From NCBI GenBank assembly GCA_903813345.2, contig CAIIXF020000009.1, positions 35,829,759 to 35,893,758 of the forward strand: DNA of 64,000 nt, read 5' to 3'. The first letter of the stretch is position 1. Each line of letters begins with the position of its first letter. The stretch is from Owenia fusiformis (lineage: Eukaryota; Annelida; Polychaeta; Sabellida; Oweniidae). This document shows, in pieces, positions 43,792 through 55,257 of the stretch. A program made the position numbers and the translations under genes. The notes beneath the pieces were generated by a model. That model searched no databases. It was not told the DNA's origin and worked only from the letters and a program-made list of their open reading frames with translations.

Positions 43792-46700
43792 CTAAAAATA
43801 AAAGAGCAATGAGATTTGAATCAGAATAAACAAAAGGCACAACTGAACTGAAACAAAAATACTCACTAAACAACAACCAACAATTCAATGATATTTAAGG
43901 TGTTCATGAGTAATAATATATCAAAGAAAAGTTGGAATTCCCGTTTGTTTACTGTAGCAAATAATGATGTCCCGGCACTAAAAAAATGAACCAATCGTTC
44001 AATAACATAATGTTTAATACTTTTCTACTTTCACGGTTACTGAATCAGTAATGATTGAAATGTACTATGGTCTGATGGTTTTGGTTTGTGACAATATCTC
44101 TTGAAGATGAGAAAAAAGGCTATTGGTACTCTTTTGTGTCTTGTTTGATCATTGATTAGACTATTTGGGATTTGCTTCCTTATGATAAACTATTCTTTTT
44201 TCTTCTTTGGGTTTATTAATACCCCTTTTAAAGTTTTTCGCCTTTCGATACACATCTATATTGCTTATGTGCCCGCTCATTACCTACTTCCTATCTCCAA
44301 CATGGAGAGATGTTTCATTTCCTTCTTGTCAGACTATTTTGACAACCTCGATATATCAAGATAATATTGTATAACGATGATAAAGGCATCACCCCTGTCA
44401 CTCCCTTGCACAAATGAAACCTAAAGCTTCCAAAAAACACCCACATGGCGTGACATTGACGTTATTAATAATTGCTAATGCCAGGTTGATGTCTCAAGAT
44501 ACTATGACGTCGTATCATATTCCTTATGATCACATGATGGTTTTGTTATTACTTTAAGACTTTGATGTGAACTAACTTGCAGTTGCATCATACAGGACAG
44601 TGCTGGAATACGTGATGAATGAAACATCCCCAAAAGACAACCATGATGTATACGTTGTGCTTATCCCCTGGGTGCTTTATCATTGCGGATATGGCTTTAT
44701 AAAAACTGACACACATTAGTGGATTAACGGATCAAAACCTGATCTATTACCTCCTTATTGCAAAACGTATTGCAGACTAAAAACGATTTGCAAAACATTC
44801 TTCTTACTAAGACATTTGCATTAGTGCTTGATTTTGAGTAAAGTGGTATCTTTCTTTACTCCTACAAAATTTGGCAAGTTGGTTGGCTTGTTTAGGTGAG
44901 GTCATGAGATACCACTGTTAAGAAGTTAAGAAACCACATCAACTTTACCCCATTGTCTCCCGAAAGGGAAGTCTTTCAGCTTGAAGCCCCGCCTAGTTAA
45001 TCTCGTCCCCCATCTCCTCTCTCACATAAATTAATCTTATATTCTATCTCACATCATCCCCCATTTTTTCTCCCTATTCCCAATTTGCCCTCTTTCCCTT
45101 GAGATATATTTCTTACCATTCCTGTTTATTTTATTCTTTCCATACACGTACGGCTATATTCAATCAGATGTAGCAACACGGGGTAGAAGTACCAGCCACA
45201 AGCAATGCCCAACCAAAATTATGGTACAAAAGCTACAGATCCTTTTTAAAATATTGTTTGATTTTCAAGGGGTTGATCCAATAGCAAATGAATTAATAAT
45301 GATAAATTACGTAATTAGAAAACACATTTGTCCTAATGTTTTCACCAAATTAATTAAAACCAGAAAGTTCTAAATCCATGAACTTGATGTCTTTTGAATA
45401 TTATAGTAATCGATATATACATCAATGAATCTATATCCTAATCATTCAATCATTCATACAAAATTACATAAACATGATAGGATTGAATACAGAAATTACG
45501 TTAGCAGAATGTCTGTTTAATGTTATGCTTTATCTGACTAGACATTCATTACAATTTGAAAGATAATCTTGTTTTGTGGATCTCTTGTCAGACAGCCATT
45601 CATCATCTTCGGAGTTATGCAACAACAGTATCGTTCCAAGCCATAATCATGGATCTGGCTTCTTATTAAAAGAACACACTAACATTTATTGTGAAATAGT
45701 AGAAATATGGCAAATTGCAAAACTAACACGTTCCAAACAGAAACCTCTGGAGACTTAATACAGTGTAGTATCCTTTGACAACTGTTCTTATACCAATAGG
45801 TTCAACGGTCAGAAAAGATGAAAAACATGCCTATCATACGAATAAAAAATGTAATGTTTCAGTTATATATGATTGAGCGTGTTTACAAATTGGTCACAAA
45901 ATTTGACAAAAAAACTAAACAATGTTTTTTTTAATTCTTTTCAAATTCAAATGCCGTGGTTTTTAAAATGGATGGTTTCCCTCTATATAGTGAATATATC
46001 TATGTTTCATTCAATGCAATACACTTTTTTGTGTTGCTACAATGGTGGCCATCGTACCCATAGCACGTGGGTTAATGCTTAGCGTTGAAACATCATCCAA
46101 ATATAGCTTCCTGACCGATCACAGTCCTATGTGTTCAGAGTATCAGAATGGAAATACAGTTATACATCAAGTTATGGTTGGAGGCGCAAATGTCAATTTG
46201 AACATATTTAGTTCAACTAATGCAATTATTTATCAAATGCCCGTGGTCATTTCATGATCAATAGATAAGCCTCGTGGGTATCAAGTTTAATAAAACATCG
46301 GTCCCAAGGTAATATAAAAACTAATATATTTTGGAATCGCCTAAGTTGCTTAACGGGATATGAGGCTGATAAATAGTATGGTAAAACATTGAAGTATCCT
46401 GCATTTGACGTGACCATAAATCATTTTTGTACATATCGGCATAATCCAACTCTATAATTCTATTTCTCATTACTTATCGGGGAATTTTCACAAGTACAAA
46501 TGATGTAAGAAATTCTTGCAACCGCCACATCATGTCGTTGCCGCCTTTTGATTAATATATGGGTGATCATAAAATGCATGTGTTTGGTAGGTTATTGCTG
46601 TTTTAAACATGCGTTATGGGGGTAATGTTGTTTTTGCACTGGATCTTTTGGTTACCATGACAACCATTTCTAAATGCATATTTCTTTTACACTTAATGTT

Positions 46701-48229
46701 TTGATAGACTTATTCTTTGTCATTGCATGTTTCCATTTGAATAAATTGAAGAGTAAGAATTTACCGAGATAATATGATATCTTCATGAACGACCCTCGTA
46801 TATCTGTAACTTGAATGTTAAAACTTGTAAATCCTCAATTAGTTTGATTTAGTCCTCATAATCTAACATAATCCGTATAAATGAGACCAGGAAAGGATGC
46901 CCTTTACTTGTTACTGTTCTTTGAATATTGCCCATTGCACTTTCTGATCACAGATAACGAGATATTGAGAGGATAATGTAGATGATATGTGATATACAAA
47001 TGCTACCCAAAATATCGTTCAAATAGTACAAGATCAAGATCAATGACACATAACATAACATATATAAGTACTGCCTTGTATAACTGATGATACAATGAAC
47101 CAATAATACAGTAACTGCATTACTATTACCCTTTGTATTCAATTGACTTAAAGGTAGCTAGTTAATTAAGAACTAAAACCTTGGCTCTGGGTTTCATGAC
47201 TGGTTTCATTGAACCCTATTAATCACAAAACTAGGTGGAATCGATGTCAAAAGTAAACATCGTCCCTGGTTCAATAATACAATATGTTGCATTTTGTCAT
47301 ATAAGCATAACAATCCCACCGCTGCCACCAGGTATGTAAATCAAAATACTCTCAAATTCAATGTAAGACACAATACAAATGTACCCGTTTTTGCATACAA
47401 TAGGAGGTATATTCATATGTCCATTGATAAAGCTCAACACAGCATGGGTATAATGGATGTTTTCTGCAAACTTTCTACCTGCAACCTATGACTCCTCTAT
47501 GTCAAAATCATTCTGCTCAAAATTTTGTTTACTTGTATTCAGGTCTTTTAATAAATATATCTAGATGACGTTGTGTGCTACTCTGTATAATGCCGATATC
47601 CATGCACCCGTTCTGATTTCCAAAGCGGTAGATAAGAGGGGGTCTGGCAAACAAGAACAGCTAGTAAAGGTACGTATATGTGTATGAAAATGACTTAAGA
47701 GAGCTAGATTTTAAAAGTAGGATTTAACCTACTCGTTTCATGGTTTCATATTTTAAAATCTTAATGTTTTTTTTAGTTGACGTTGTTTCTTGAGTCTTGT
47801 TTAATTCGTTCTTTACCTCATGGCGTATCTTGGGTTTTCTGATAGCTCCTATTTGGTTTTTAATTGAGAGCGTGAATGAGGAGAGTGTAACATCTTCATG
47901 CTGATTGTATGGTGATTAATCATCCATCACAGACATTGCATGGCATTTCGAATCACAGTTAATATGGAGATGAGCTTCTGAATAACAACTTTGAAGTCAG
48001 AAGCTGACAACGGTTAATTCTTATTAATGACTTACTAGAAATCTTTGTTTTCCAAAAGCTTCAAGTTAGCACTCAAGCCATAAACTTGCAATATCATAAG
48101 CCTTAAGGAAATTTATACATGAATCAAAACAACACAAATATCAAAGGCAATCAAATCCTAGCACACAATATAATCTTCTGGAAATAAGTGCATATGGAGA
48201 GTTGATCTTCCATCTTAATGGTAATTCTA

Positions 48230-48498
48230 ACTCCTTTCCATGGTTATGATATGCCACGGTATTTTGTATTAGATTAAGCTGGCTGACCCGTTGGGATAAT
48301 ACCAGCTATATCTGTGTTTACTCCTTTCCGTGGTTATGACATGCCACGGTATTTTGTATTAGATAAAACTGGCTGACCCGTTGGGATAATACCAGCTATA
48401 TCTGTGTTTACTCCTTTCCATGGTTATGATATGCCACGGTGTTTTGTATTAGATTAATCTGGCTGACACACTGGGATCATATCATATATCTGTGTTTA
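48230..48498 (+). repeat. Three tandem copies of a 90-bp unit
   Basis: The units start at 48230, 48320 and 48410, each with ACTCCTTTCC(A/G)TGGTTATGA, TGCCACGGT and GGCTGACCCGTTGGGATAAT. The third copy is the most diverged. Each unit also has the small palindrome CCRTGGTTATGAYATGCCACGG. It is non-coding. Confidence 0.85.
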
Positions 48499-49316
48499 CA
48501 TATATTGATAGTGGCAATAAAATAAAGATGCCAATTACTTAAAATATAAAACATCAGAGTATATTACACTTATTACAGTTGCAAAACAGAATGCAATAAT
48601 GAGCATTAGAATGATTTGTCATCGTCATTCATCGTGGATATACGGCCAGACCGTTTATTACATACACAGTTGCACACGCTGTTGTTCTCTCCCCTCAACA
48701 TTCGTTTTAGGATTTAGCTTCTCAAAAGATCAATCTTCTCTTTTTTGAGGATGGCTACACGAATATGCCCATATTATATCTTACACACATGCGGTAACTT
48801 CACATCACTAACGTATGTTCAGAGAGACTTTTAAGGATGCTTCACACGAATCCAGATAACTTCAAGTGAGACTATTAATCAAATTCAAGAAGATAATTGT
48901 AGACAGCCTACTGAGCATACCGTGTCTGCAATAAATGATCCGCACAAAGTGAAGGTATGTTGGTGATCCATGAAAATTTAAAATAAATATGTAAACGCAA
49001 GTGCCACATGAGAAAAATACTATTAACACAGTGTTGGGAAATGAGTAAGTTACAAGTCATGAGAAAACAAACTCCACTGTATTCCAAAGAATGATTTAAA
49101 GAACGAAAACAGCGTCTGACATTCCTGATAACTTCAATTCTAAGTTATGATATGATTTAATGCACAAATGAACAATGTTCGATACCCCCTCCATTTCCAA
49201 CCATGGCATCTCATTTCTTCCATTGTTTTGTTTTAAGCTTTTCTTTATCCTAGATTTTAAATGAAAATTTTTAAAACCCTCATCATAGATTTTGCTTCAA
49301 ATCAGTTAATAATCGT

Positions 49317-49362
49317 CACCGTACAGAAAACTGTGCAGCGCTATTTTTGACGCTGTACGGTG
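49317..49362. repeat. Perfect 11-bp-stem hairpin
   Basis: TCACCGTACAG and its exact inverse CTGTACGGTGA are separated by about 25 bp that contain a second, imperfect CTGTGCAGCG. It may be a remnant of a tiny MITE; nothing else marks the site. Confidence 0.55.
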
Positions 49363-50469
49363 AGGATGGTTAGGTGTGGCATGGTATATGGACTTTTACA
49401 CAATCAGATAATAATGCAATGCAACGATTCATCTTGTTAATACGTCTCTGCTGATTGTTTCCCTTCCAAACACACGTCGTTGTTTATATCATCGAGGCTA
49501 GACATGAGTTTTTATGATGATTGTATATTAGCAGTTAAAGGGGCAACAAGGCCTGGACAGAGACAGTCCATGGTCGTTGAATGGCCCCTCTGCACTAATT
49601 GTTGCACCTTTAATTTTTTTGATTGGTGTTATCTAGAACTATGGGGATTAGCTGGTTCCCATCAATGTTTCTCATCAGACGTATACCCATATTCTTTAAC
49701 CCAAGGAACAATCATGGTGTTTTGGATCGCGTCCATCCTCTATATCATTATATCTCACATTTACCCCATCCTCAGATCGCTTTGTTCTTTCGTCTGGAGC
49801 CTTGTGTCCGGAGAATGAATTTATCAATATCTAAAAAGTGATATCTATATCTAAGTGCAGAGCATGGTATTATGTTAGAATGTACTCAATGCGGAATCCA
49901 GATCCAGGGAGGATTTTACTATGAATCACTAGTATTGACAAGTGTATTATAGGGTTACACTGTATTAATGAGGTTGTCATGGACGTCAATTAAAGGAATT
50001 TCAGTAATTAACATCATACTAGCTATATGCCATCCTTGGTCCAAGAGTTTTTCAATTCATTCCATTAGCAGGGACAATGATGCCCGATATTGAAGGATGG
50101 CTACATGCACCCATATGTATAGTTTTGGAACCGTATACAAAGGTGAATCGTAAAATCATTCTCTAACAAATGTACACCCCACACGTATCTAATTCTCTCT
50201 GGAGGCTCTCTAAAAAGTAATAATCAACCAAATTGCTGCATTCAAAGTCCATTGAGCATAGGACCCAATGCGCAGAGTCTAGTCATAAGTTATATGACGT
50301 AAAAGAAGCAGTAAAACGAATAAGAAGCAGTTAAGGAGGGTCATCATGAGAAATCATGGCCTTCTATTAGCTTATTCCAGACATATTTCTTTTTGAAGGT
50401 ACCAGGCTCCATTCCCTGGTTTTCAACACTTGCGATTGATGTAGACCCATCGATTGAGATCTGAAATTC

Positions 50470-50960
50470 AGGCCCGTAGCTGCCCCCCTCCCATATGTCT
50501 TAAAAATGTGGACCTGCATTTTTGCTTTCTTGAAGGAAAACCTGCTCTTCCCCACATAAAATTGGCAATTTAGATTTTAAAAAACTGGCATTATGGGGCA
50601 TTTTTTGAAAAATTTAGTCTCAATTTGTGTGACCCTTTCCCCTCATGATTGCCTTTTGTCTTTTGTTAAACATACCCTCCACTAACAGATCCAAGTGGCA
50701 TGGGACCTGTATCCCGCTCCCCTGGGATGGGCCCAGAACAATTATGTAAGCCTCGTTAGCGGGCCTTTTTGGGCATTACTTGGCCTTTTATGGCATCGTT
50801 TTCTAATTTTATGCAAAATTAACAAAGATGGACCTTACATTTTCGGCACTTAGCTTCCAGATCCTCCACTGCCCTTTACATAACGTCCAGTATGTTGGCT
50901 TAGCATGAAAAAATATTTGTGGGGAGAGTTTCTTGGGGGGGGTCGATTGCTACGGGCGTG
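50470..50960. mobile_element. Degraded MITE with CCCGTAGC ends and a nested G-rich relative
   Basis: The left end is AGGCCCGTAGCTGCCCCCC. The right end is GGGGGGGGTCGATTGCTACG, giving inverted GTAGC...CCCCCC termini. At 50685-50870 lies a sequence related to the G-rich MITE at 6801-7087 (GGGCCTTTTTGGGCATTACT, with AGATCC at both edges). Heavily decayed, non-coding. Confidence 0.5.
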
Positions 50961-51777
50961 TATTGTCGGGAAAAAACACGTGCACTATGGGCGAGAATGA
51001 GATTGAGGAAAGAAATATGTGACCAGATAACTAAACGTTGAAACTAACTTACTCCAAACCTTTAATTATTTGGAAAAATACAACAGAAGAAAACGGTGCA
51101 GTATAATGAGACAATATTGTTATAAACATTACCTAAGTCGTTGAATATAATATGCCATACAGATACAAAATTTGATTAACAGATGTCAATGATTTTCATT
51201 TCATTTTAATTCACAAATGTTCATGACACTTCACTGGTCCATGGGAAACAGTAGTTAGACTCATCCAAAATGGCGGACGGCTATCGATTGCTGCTAAAAC
51301 AAGCATAATCTAAATTTGAACAACTACAGTTAACCCAACCGAGTGAAAACTATAAAGAAACCTTCTACAAGAAATAATTGACCAATTGACTCTCTCTGTA
51401 AGAAATACATGTCCTCTGGGAACAAGAAACAGTGTTTTAGGTCAATTCTGAGCATTTCCAATTTTACAAGAAAAATACTCTCTTTTTGTTCTCCTTGCAA
51501 AGATTTTATAGTTCTATATTTTGTAGTTTTCACAGATTAAAAGATAAATATCTTAATAAATATACTTATGCAACAATAATTTGGTTTTTGGGCTGGCTCT
51601 TAACATGGACCCTCGTTATGGGAAACATTTAGTCCAGTACGGAGACGGTTTCCTGTCCACACATGCTTAACGTATATATCAGGGATATACTAATATACTA
51701 GTACTTGTGATCATCATTTTACTTAGAAACGTTTTTCTTTTCATCTTTAAGAAGTAAGCAAAATATACTAGGGATTT

Positions 51778-51902
51778 TATATGTCATTTGAAGAATGTAA
51801 TCCTATTTTCCTTACTTTATTGCTATTTTTACTGTTATTGGAAATCATATGTTGGATATACGTTTGGCCCTAAAAGGGCATCAGTACAAATAAAATCCTA
51901 TT
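51778..51902 (+). mobile_element. LINE 3' tail fragment, plus orientation
   Basis: This 125-bp segment (ATGTCATTTGAAGAATGTAA ... TTGGCCCTAAAAGGGCATCA) is an inverted match, with about 10% difference, to the 3' end of the minus-strand LINE beginning at 51955. It is therefore a second, extremely 5'-truncated copy of the same family. Its tail faces the other tail about 55 bp away. Confidence 0.7.
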
Positions 51903-51954
51903 ATATATATCAAAATCATGCACAAATATCTAGGCCTACAAAAGCAGAATAATA

Positions 51955-53338
51955 ACAATAGGATTTTATTAGTACTGATGCCCTTTTAGGGCCAAACGTA
52001 CATCCAATATACAATTTTCAATAACAGTAAATATAGGCAATAAAGTAAAGAAAATAGGATTACATTCTTCAAATGACATATAAAATGTTACTTTGATATA
52101 AGAATCCTGTCTCTACCAATCATTAGATACTTTATCATGTCAGCAGATTCTTTTAATATGATCCCCTCACTCGTCAATAGAAAAATTGTCTTTTGGTGGT
52201 CATTCATGTTTTTAAAATTACGACACAGGTTTTCAAGTTTTTCAATATGGGATTTTCTGATAAACTCCAATTTTTTACATTTGAATAAAAAGTGTGTTTC
52301 ATCTTCTATAACCGAGTCCTTGCATATTTTACAAAATCGACTATTAAGATCAGTAATTGGTTTTGTATATCGGCCTCTCTCTATCTCTAGATTGTGGGCG
52401 CTTATACGTAATCTAGTTAAATGTTTAGCATTTGAAAGTGTCGTTTCTGAAAGGTAGTGTTCAAATCCAAAGTGCGATTTTAGTTGTTTAAATAATCTAA
52501 GTTTCCCCCCATTCCCACTTATCAGATTCTTCCAATATACTTGATATCTCTCTATTAGTTTCCTTTTGACTTTAATAGCAAGCCTATTTGTGCTCATCTC
52601 TATGTTTACCCTATCTTCAAGATTCAATTCATCAGACATTTTTATTTTAATATGGCACAGTATATTTTTGAGTTGTTTGTGCCATGTAAATGTGTTATTT
52701 GTTAAATCAAATGTTTTACTCATAATTAATGAATCGTTTAGTAAACTCCCATTTGAACTCAACTCTAAATGACCGAGGTATTTGATTTGTCTTTTTATAA
52801 TATCAACTACCAAAGGTATTCTTCCCAATTCTCCTCTTACTGCCATGTTTGTGGCTTTTCTATGAACCCCGAGAACATATTTTTGGAACCGAATATGATT
52901 GTTTTCAATTAAAGCACTTTCGTATTTCTGTTCAATATCTCGATTAGTTTGGCAGTCACGCTTGGTATATATATCATTACACCATATTTCCGAACCGTAT
53001 AAAGCGACGGGTTTGATAAGTTGATCATACAATTTCATTTTCAGTGAAGACTTCATCTCTGTGCCGCTTGTCAATTGATAAAGTTTAAACATGGCTTTAT
53101 TTGCTTTTTCTTTTATGTTTTGTTGGGCCGGTTTAAAAGATCCCGAAACACTTAAGACAATTCCCAAATATGTATACCTTTGAACATTTTGTATATTCTT
53201 ACCATTTATTTGAAATCGTTCTTGACAAACTTTGCCACATTTCCAGAATTTCATAATTTTTGTTTTGTCAATGTTAATTTCAAGTTTCCAGTCATCACAG
53301 AAGGATTCAAGAGTGTTCAGTTTTAGCTGAATATTAGC
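51955..53338 (-). mobile_element. 5'-truncated LINE with the C-terminal part of ORF2
   Basis: The intact open frame 53254-52088 (388 codons) continues upstream in the same frame to about 53338 with FCDDWKLEINIDKTKIMKF, the reverse-transcriptase motif before the thumb. YTYLGI(V)LS follows, then the thumb and a Cys/His motif (CKICKDSVIEDETHFLFKC), typical of non-LTR ORF2 C-termini. Endonuclease and catalytic palm are missing because of 5' truncation. The 3' UTR ends in a hairpin (GGCCCTAAAAGGGC). The intact frame implies recent activity of the family; the clade is not assigned. Confidence 0.85.
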
Positions 53339-53940
53339 TGAATATTATAAGTTATTCAATGATTCGAGTGAAATACAGAAAACATTCTTACCGAGAAGGT
53401 TGTATTTCACGATGCGCTAGTAGAGTGAAAAACAGACGTTCAAGAGAAGAATCATTGTTTGCTTTGTATTGTATTATACGAGACATTTGGAATAAATTTG
53501 TAGCCTTTAAGCAAAACTGGATTGTGAAATAATTGGATGACGGGTCGAAATATTTGTTAGAAATGCTATGTTGTTAATCCAATAAAGAATTTTGCCCGCC
53601 ATTTTGTATCAGACAAACTGGTGTTTACTTCACCCTTCTTTAGACCAGTGATGTTTATGTGTAAAATGGTTAATTGACATCAATTGCATGAATTTTTACA
53701 TTGTTGAGTCATGTTTATTCGATTAATGAAAACAAGAATTACGTTTTTCTGTGCGATCTTAGCTGTCATACAGATGGTGCTTTTATACATGCAAGGTCCC
53801 GTTTGGACCACAAAGGTATGTTCCTGTTTGTCACTTTTAAGCATTTTTAAATTGATAAATGGTCTTCCTTTAACATGTATATAACATTGTTTTTGTGGAT
53901 ATAAAATTTTCAATTTAAAACTCATTTCAGATTAGACTTT

Positions 53941-54543
53941 CTCACTCCGCTCCCCTATTTAAAGATCTTAGAATATTAAATATTTTTGATGTCAACAGAT
54001 ATTGTACTGGTCAGTTCATGTACAAAATCTTTAATAAGCACCCCAGTCTTCCAAAAAATCTATTTCAAGACTTGTTTGATATCAACATTAATATTCATCA
54101 TCATTACACAAGACAATTACATTATTTTCATATCCCTAAATGCTCCAAACTTTCCCTTCGCTATCTGGGTCCTAATCTTTGGAATGCTCTACCACATGAT
54201 ATTAAAAAATGCTCCACTCTAAATATTTTCAAATCTTCATATAAAAAACTACTCATCTATCGATAATGTATAATACCAATTTCATACTATACTGTTGATT
54301 TTATACTGGTACCTATTTTTGTAACATTTTTACATTGTACATCCTTAGATTAATTGTTAATACCATTTTTATATACCTACATGTAACATAATATAAGTGT
54401 TTTCTTTTATATGTAGTCTAGTTGTCATTTTAATGATTTCTGTTAAACCGCAACATATACCCACTAGGGTGTCTAGCGGCTTGTTTTTATAGTGTATATT
54501 ATATAAGAATTATGAAATAAATAATTGAATTGAATTGAATTGA
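53941..54543 (+). mobile_element. LINE ORF2 C-terminal fragment with (TTGAA)n tail
   Basis: An open frame from 53941 to 54266 encodes APLFKDLRILNIFDVNRYC, then FMYKIFNKH, HHHYTRQLHYFHIP and RYLGPNLWNALPHDIKK. This is the usual C-terminal order of CR1/jockey-type ORF2 proteins (FxYK...TR...GPxLWNxLPxxIK). A 3' UTR of about 260 bp ends in a short AATTGAATTGAATTG microsatellite, a typical tail. It is 5'-truncated, with no catalytic domain. Confidence 0.75.
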
Positions 54544-54626
54544 GATTCAGATTTTTTTCAGATTCAGATATTTATTACTATTTTGAAAAACATTCAATAC
54601 AACATGACGCGCTCAAGAGTATATTC

Positions 54627-55095
54627 ATGGTGTCAAATAAGTCCCGCCCCCTGCCACAGCTAAAACCTTAATATATGGTACCTAGTGTGATATACCATTG
54701 GACAGTTCATCCAAAGTTATGTTAACTCACCAACTGTGAAGTATTTTGGATGAAATTCACCTATATTATCATGATGTCATTTACTGCACCTCTAATTTCT
54801 ACACATCTAACCCTATCCAGAAATTGGTTGAATTCATTACCATATACATATGTAGTCATCTTTAGGTCCTTTGTCTTTTCTTATACCCGATTCTTAAAAT
54901 CCTGCCAAATACGCCAAATTGCCATGTTTCTAAGCCTATGGTCACCTCAATTGATATAATGTAAAATTTTGTGAGATTGATTGACATATGCCAATCAACG
55001 TTCCTTTGGAAGACCTTTCCAATGACATATCACACTTGGTACCATATGACCTGGTCTTGGCTGTAGAGGGGGGACGGGACTTATTTGACACCCTG
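54627..55095. mobile_element. Mariner-like MITE with GGTGTCAAATAAGTCCCG ends
   Basis: Inverted ends GGTGTCAAATAAGTCCCG are present at both sides, and similarity continues inward (CAGC(T/C)AA(A/G)ACC, TGGTACC(T/A)AGTGTGATAT) for about 100 bp. The right end finishes CACCCTG. The ends resemble mariner-type termini. The 75-codon frame inside has no recognisable domain. Confidence 0.7.
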
Positions 55096-55257
55096 TTTGT
55101 TGGTTTTAACTGGACAGAAATGGGTAAAACAAATAGAAATAGAGTGAAGAAATACCTGAGAATGACATTGGCCAAAGTCTGTTGGAAATCATTTCAAAAA
55201 TGTAAAAAATATTAATACTCGGAGGACAGGGCACAAGAACGGGTGATTGCTGCTAGG

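Larger units (their letters stand above)
43792..51769. other. Gene-poor stretch, probably intron or intergenic
   Basis: No exon with both splice support and recognisable protein is seen. If the acidic-tail gene at 41.7-43.8 kb continues upstream, this may be one of its introns. It includes a 90-bp triplicate repeat (48230-48498), a hairpin (49317-49362) and a degraded MITE (50470-50960). Confidence 0.4.

Noticed and set aside
45567-45680. Minus-strand phrase SEDDEWLSDK that could extend the acidic-tail gene
   Set aside because: No acceptor or donor is in the right place and a stop lies close upstream.
47571-47670. Plus-strand ATG frame (TLCATLYNADIHAPVLISKA) ending at a GTACGT donor
   Set aside because: There is a single exon-like piece with no acceptor partner or recognisable protein; this can occur by chance in this much sequence.
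49480-49818. 112-codon plus-strand frame with hydrophobic stretch
   Set aside because: No homology recognised, no splice context and an irregular composition; probably chance.
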